The position numbers and the translations under genes are program-made. A stretch of DNA of 9,722 nt from Balneolaceae bacterium (GTDB taxonomy: Bacteria > Bacteroidota > Rhodothermia > Balneolales > Balneolaceae). Position 1 is the first letter of the stretch, and the number at the start of each line of letters is the position of its first letter. Below the pieces are notes generated by a model, which saw only the letters and a list, made by a program, of their open reading frames with translations, searched no databases and was not told the origin of the DNA. This document shows, in pieces, positions 6,649-9,722 of the stretch. Where the stretch lies: positions 1-9,722 of the forward strand of contig PWFZ01000098.1 of the NCBI GenBank assembly GCA_003555185.1, in the 5' to 3' direction.

Positions 6649-6965
6649 AAGGAGAAGTGGTGGTAGTGCCATTTCCGTTTTCCAACCTTTCTCGTTTTAA
6701 ACGCAGGCCGGCACTTGTGGTTCAAAACTTTGAAGGAGAAGATCTACTATTGGCACAAATCACCAGCCAGTAGATTCGTGATGAATATGCAGTGATGCTT
6801 AAAGACTCCGATTTTCAAAAAGGACGATTGAATAAACAAAGCAATGTCCGCCCTAACAAACTATTTACCTGCTCCAAAAATCTCATTCTCTATAAAATTG
6901 GAAACCTGACAGAGAAAAAGATGCAATCTGTTACCGAAAAAGTTAAACAACTCCTTGATAATTAA
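6633..6965 (+). pseudogene. PemK/MazF-type toxin with in-frame TAG stop
   Basis: Read from GTG 6633, the frame gives a 110-codon protein of the type II PemK/MazF endoribonuclease family, which cleaves mRNA unless bound by its antitoxin. KGEVVVVPFPF (6-16), KRRPALVV (23-30, with the expected catalytic arginine), ITSQ (43-46, with the active-site Thr/Ser), NVRPNKLF (71-78) and the C-terminal helix IGNLTEKKMQSVTEKVKQLL (89-108) are all in one frame. Codon 47, at 6771-6773, is TAG, just after the ITSQ motif, so normal translation would give a 46-residue fragment. A single C-to-T change of a CAG codon would explain it. The GTG overlaps the antitoxin gene; later GTGs near 6657, behind AAGGAG, would remove the first strand. 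The family is clear. It could be a true pseudogene, a recent mutation, or a sequence error. Confidence 0.82.
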
Positions 6966-6979
6966 TTACATAGATAATT

Positions 6980-7330
6980 ATGATCAATCGCACTGCCCTT
7001 ACCTTACACTATAAAGATCCAGCCATTCGCTGGATTAATGAAGCCGACCCTGTCGAAGACGCACTAGTATTTACCAGTGAGCAAGTAAATATGGAACGAA
7101 CCGTTTATCTGATCTCTAATGATGATGGTGAAAATGAAGTCTCTCAAAAGAACTGGATCAGTCAAAATTACATACAACTTTTTGAATCAGAGCTGGAGGG
7201 GTGGTATACCGATGAGGGTCTTTGGCCAAGCCCTTTAACGCTGGAACTGTTTTATGAATGGTTCGACACAGAATTCAACACAGTAATTATTGATACTGTG
7301 GATGAGCCGATTGTTGATGACGGGTTTTAA
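6980..7330 (+). CDS. Conserved hypothetical acidic protein
   Basis: I recognise the general pattern of an uncharacterised bacterial family but cannot name it. The 116-residue protein begins MINRTALTL, continues with a strand TVYLISNDD (41-49), and ends with the aromatic, acidic motifs ELEGWYTDEGLWP (70-82) and LELFYEWFDTEFNTVIID (87-104). It is strongly acidic and rich in Trp, Tyr and Phe, with no signal peptide or membrane segment, so it is probably a small cytosolic protein. The ATG lies 15 bases after the stop of the toxin frame, so it could be carried on the same transcript, but nothing ties its role to the toxin-antitoxin pair. It is convergent with the DUF427 gene. Confidence 0.75.
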   Translation: MINRTALTLHYKDPAIRWINEADPVEDALVFTSEQVNMERTVYLISNDDGENEVSQKNWISQNYIQLFESELEGWYTDEGLWPSPLTLELFYEWFDTEFNTVIIDTVDEPIVDDGF

Positions 7331-7343
7331 ATACTTCTAAAAA

Positions 7344-7378
7344 CCTTTCCAAACATCGTTGTGTCACTTAAGGAAAGG
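7344..7378. terminator. Inverted repeat between convergent genes
   Basis: CCTTTCC (7344-7350) and GGAAAGG (7372-7378) are exact reverse complements with a 21-base loop. They lie between the stop codons of the hypothetical gene (7330, plus) and the DUF427 gene (7388, minus), where a bidirectional terminator would be expected. The loop is long and there is no T-tract, so the function is a guess. Confidence 0.25.
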
Positions 7379-7387
7379 AACAGGCCA

Positions 7388-7903
7388 TTACCACCCTCCG
7401 GTACCGGGGTCGCCCTTTACGGGGCCCACAATTTCAGGAGTCATCCAGCCGCCGTAAAATCCGCCGGGCTGAGGTTTCACGCGTATATTGTCTACATAGC
7501 ATTCAAGTTTTCCGGGGTAAAAAGAGAATTACCCGGCAATGTCCCGAAAGTCAGGAGTGGGATCTTCATAGCTCCAGGCAGCCTTTTCAAGTATATGGCC
7601 GTCAATAGAGATGTTCCAATATGTAGCTTTCCCTTTCCATTCACAGAAAGATGACCCGGAAGACTTATCAAAGAAGTCTGTTTTCACATCTTTTGGAGGA
7701 AGATAAAAAGTGGGAGGGGCGGCCGTTTCTAAAACTCTTACGGACTCTGTTGTCAACGCTATCGTTTTATCCATCCATTTTACCTCCACCGTCCTGCTGT
7801 CTTTCAAGAGTTTGGGAGGTCGCGGATAATCCCATACCGATTCTTCATTCGGGCCGGGCTCTTCAGCAAAATCGGGACGTTCACTTCCATTGTATTTCCA
7901 CAT
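7388..7903 (-). pseudogene. DUF427 family protein with in-frame TAA stop
   Basis: Read on the minus strand from ATG 7903, the frame encodes a DUF427 protein of unknown biochemical function. MWKYNG, EPGPNEESVWDYPRPP (15-30), RVLETAAPPTFYLPP (56-70), SFCEWKGKATYWN (85-97) and AAWSYEDPTPDF (108-119) match the family. Codon 125 (7531-7529) is TAA. After it the same frame continues with FSFYPGKLECYVD and the family's C-terminal GGFYGGWMTPEIVGP, ending at TAA 7388-7390. The full length would be 171 positions, as in intact relatives. Homologs normally have an aromatic or His residue followed by AFY at this point, so TAT or TAC to TAA is the simplest explanation. The truncated product (124 residues) keeps most of the domain core but loses the last strands and tail. 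The gene diverges from ldh across ~200 bases. Confidence 0.83.
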
Positions 7904-8045
7904 GATATAAAAGCTTTTTTAAAGGATTCCTCTTTAAAACCTAAAATAGCAGCAAAGCGTTTTTATAGACTGCGGATTAAAAAACAATCAATCTATTTAT
8001 CAGGAAATATAACCGGCAAACAGTGACAAAAGGAAGGTCTGAGCG

Positions 8046-8078
8046 AACGGTTATCCGGGACTATCCGTTTTTAACGGA
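8046..8078 (+). promoter_or_regulatory. Leader with two mutually exclusive hairpins before ldh
   Basis: AACGG (8046-8050), CCGTT (8065-8069) and AACGG (8073-8077) lie in series, so the middle CCGTT can pair with either flank but not both. The right-hand hairpin is TCCGTT-TTT-AACGGA (8064-8078), a 6-bp stem. TATCCG also occurs twice, 10 bases apart (8052 and 8062). The element ends 29 bases before the ldh ATG. It could be an attenuator-like leader or a protein-binding site; neither is shown. Confidence 0.25.
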
Positions 8079-8107
8079 CTGACCGGGTAAATCTAAAAAA
8101 TCAAGAA

Positions 8108-9088
8108 ATGCAGAGCATGAGAAAGAAACGGAATGAGAAATCTTTATGGAACTCACGAAAAGTAGCCATTGTCGGTGCCGGGGCGGTAGGTGCTACGTTT
8201 GCCTACGCCATGGCACAAGGCGGTGCTGCAGACGAAATTTGCCTGATCGATCTGAATGAAGAACTTTGCAAAGGTCAGGTACTGGATCTTGCTCACGGAC
8301 TACCGTTCTATCCTACCATAAATATTTATGCGGGATCAGAAAAGGACTATGCCGATGCTGATGTCATTGTAATTACTGCAGGAGCAGCTCAGGAAAAAGG
8401 AGAAACCCGGCTTGATCTGCTTAAAAAGAACAGTACAATCATTGAAGGGATTGTAGATCAAATTACGGCGCAGGATTCACAAGCCACCATTGTAGTGGTC
8501 ACAAACCCTGTAGATATTCTTACGAAAATTGCTCTCGAACGTTCTGGATGGGATCGGGGCAGGGTTATGGGATCGGGTACCGTTCTGGACAGCTCCCGTT
8601 TCAAGTTTCTGCTCAGTGAATTTTTTGATGTGTACGTGGGCAGTATTCACGCCTACATTTTGGGGGAGCATGGTGACAGTGAATTTGCAGCATGGTCCAT
8701 GGCAAACATTTCGGGCGTGCAACTCGATGAGTATAGTGATCAGCTGGGAATAGAAGACTGGCCACAAAAAAAGATAGAGATCGAGCAGCAGGTGAAAGAT
8801 TCTGCTTATCATATCATCGATTATAAAGGGGCTACTAATTTTGGTGTAGGTCTTGCGCTCGTTCAAATTGTGGGTGCTATTTTGAAAGATCAGCGCAGAG
8901 TGCTCACCGTTTCCTATCACCTGGAGGGAGAGTACGGTATTGATGATATGTGTCTGGCGACTCCCTGCCTGATCTCTCAGAATGGAGGGGGGTCGATTGT
9001 GGGAACAGAGCTGCCGGGTGATGAGAAAGGTAAGCTTTTGGATTCAGCCGAAATACTTAGAAAAGAGTATAGTGGTCTGAAAGGGTGA
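8108..9088 (+). CDS. ldh: L-lactate dehydrogenase (NAD-dependent)
   Basis: This cytoplasmic enzyme interconverts pyruvate + NADH and L-lactate + NAD+ (EC 1.1.1.27), regenerating NAD during fermentation or oxidising lactate. The Rossmann motif GAGAVG is at 23-28, with NAD-ribose aspartate D48. The substrate loop AAQEKGETR has Q95 at the position that separates lactate (Gln) from malate (Arg) dehydrogenases, and R101 polarises the carbonyl. VTNPVD is at 131-136, D161 and R164 lie in VLDSSRF, the catalytic H188 is in GEHGDSE (186-192), and KGAT is at 240-243. All key residues are present, so it should be active. At 326 residues it is slightly long because of a basic 17-residue N-terminal extension. 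ATG 8108 and ATG 8117 are both possible starts, and neither has a clear Shine-Dalgarno. It diverges from DUF427 and is followed by 206 bases without a gene. Confidence 0.95.
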   Translation: MQSMRKKRNEKSLWNSRKVAIVGAGAVGATFAYAMAQGGAADEICLIDLNEELCKGQVLDLAHGLPFYPTINIYAGSEKDYADADVIVITAGAAQEKGETRLDLLKKNSTIIEGIVDQITAQDSQATIVVVTNPVDILTKIALERSGWDRGRVMGSGTVLDSSRFKFLLSEFFDVYVGSIHAYILGEHGDSEFAAWSMANISGVQLDEYSDQLGIEDWPQKKIEIEQQVKDSAYHIIDYKGATNFGVGLALVQIVGAILKDQRRVLTVSYHLEGEYGIDDMCLATPCLISQNGGGSIVGTELPGDEKGKLLDSAEILRKEYSGLKG

Positions 9089-9294
9089 GTATTATTGTCC
9101 GGTAAACTCTCTATCCTTAGTTCAAATACATCTAAATCTACTTTTTATATTCAAAATGAACGAAACTTCCAATGAGGAGCTTCCTAATTTGTTAATCAGA
9201 AAGATAGCTTTAAGTCTTTATTGATTGGGCTGCTGTACGTGCTCTAAAAACAGAATGCTCAAATTTTTCCTATGAATCTATACCGGAATATACA

Positions 9295-9645
9295 TTGACT
9301 TTTCTCTCTCAAATTATCATCACTCTAACTGCGTTCTTCTTTCTACTGTACGGATTGCAATGTTTCCTGTCACAGGTGATGATTTTGGAATTTAAACGGT
9401 TTGGTTTAACAGAGTTTCAGCGTATCGCAACCGGTACACTGCAGCTTTTGGGAGCGACCGGTTTGGTTACGGGACTGTTTATTCCAATCATCGGCTTGTT
9501 GTCAGCAGCCGGTCTGGCAGCGATGATGCTGGGTGCTTTTCTGGTCAGAATGAAAATAAGGGACGGATTCGCCGAGTCTGCCCCGTCACTTCTTTTTCTG
9601 GCGTTGAACAGCTGGATTTTAGCTGGATTTTACGCTCTTTTATAG
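9295..9645 (+). CDS. DoxX-like small membrane protein
   Basis: This 116-residue integral membrane protein has four predicted helices: ~5-24, ~44-62, ~63-84 and ~96-115. The loop after helix 1 reads LEFKRFGLTEFQRIATGTLQLLG, which is typical of the DoxX/DoxD-like superfamily. Members have been linked to redox or sulfur metabolism in some organisms, but most, including this one, have no assigned reaction. The frame is open upstream to a TAA at 9211-9213 yet has no ATG or GTG before the first helix, so TTG 9295 is the best start. It lies 206 bases after ldh and probably has its own promoter, which I cannot locate. Confidence 0.75.
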   Translation: MTFLSQIIITLTAFFFLLYGLQCFLSQVMILEFKRFGLTEFQRIATGTLQLLGATGLVTGLFIPIIGLLSAAGLAAMMLGAFLVRMKIRDGFAESAPSLLFLALNSWILAGFYALL

Positions 9646-9722
9646 CCCGCCGTTAAATAAACGTGATTACGAGCGAAAGGACTAAAAACGTGAATGCCGG
9701 CAGAGACTTTTTCGGATGATCA

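Noticed and set aside
7361..7905. Two plus-strand frames (7361-7654 and 7651-7905)
   Set aside because: They are antisense to the DUF427 gene, whose family motifs account for this stretch on the minus strand.
8477..8920. Minus-strand frame of 147 codons
   Set aside because: Antisense to ldh, whose catalytic residues are in this stretch; no independent protein features.
9156..9224. 22-codon frame starting MNETSNEELP between ldh and the DoxX-like gene
   Set aside because: Too short, without a clear ribosome-binding site or known family; likely chance.

Overview
The window looks like chromosomal DNA of a free-living bacterium, most likely of the Bacteroidota/Balneolota-Rhodothermota side of the tree. 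The reasons are indirect: protein sequences rich in acidic residues, weak or absent Shine-Dalgarno sequences before most genes, moderate GC, and the style of the families present (a YhaO/YhaN-like nuclease/ATPase pair, a DUF2281/PemK toxin-antitoxin pair, DUF427, a DoxX-like membrane protein). I cannot name the genus. No rRNA, tRNA, CRISPR array or intact transposase is visible.

Layout. Positions 1-431 are gene-poor and hold copies of a short GC-rich repeat (GGTTCTCGCAGAG at 1 and again at 349) plus related degenerate repeat sequence. A perfect 7-bp inverted repeat (394-414) sits directly in front of a Y-family translesion DNA polymerase (432-1760), whose DNA is visibly richer in GC than its surroundings. 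Then comes about 1 kb of AT-rich, decayed-looking DNA (1761-2776) that contains one uncertain minus-strand gene (2144-2518) and, on the same strand, a perfect AGGAGG ribosome-binding site leading into a 7-codon frame.

The centre (2777-6315) is a two-gene operon with a 4-nt overlap. It encodes an SbcD/Mre11/YhaO-like metallophosphoesterase nuclease and an SbcC/Rad50/YhaN-like ATPase of 813 residues. The ATPase lacks a CxxC zinc hook and instead carries a glycine-rich, beta-like insert in the middle of its coiled coil. With the polymerase, this makes the left two thirds of the window a DNA-repair neighbourhood, although the two units are separated by 1 kb and need not be co-regulated.

To the right are a DUF2281-type antitoxin (6454-6648) overlapping a PemK/MazF-type toxin frame (6633-6965) that is interrupted by an in-frame TAG, a small conserved hypothetical gene (6980-7330), and a convergent DUF427 gene (7388-7903, minus) that is interrupted by an in-frame TAA with its C-terminal motif intact in the same frame. 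The two adjacent nonsense codons suggest local gene decay, recent mutation or sequence error. Divergent from DUF427 is an L-lactate dehydrogenase (8108-9088) with a leader that can form two mutually exclusive hairpins, followed by a TTG-started DoxX-like membrane protein (9295-9645).

I found no convincing wholly new system. The most unusual items are the hookless ATPase, the palindrome before the polymerase, the two interrupted genes, and the alternative hairpins before ldh.
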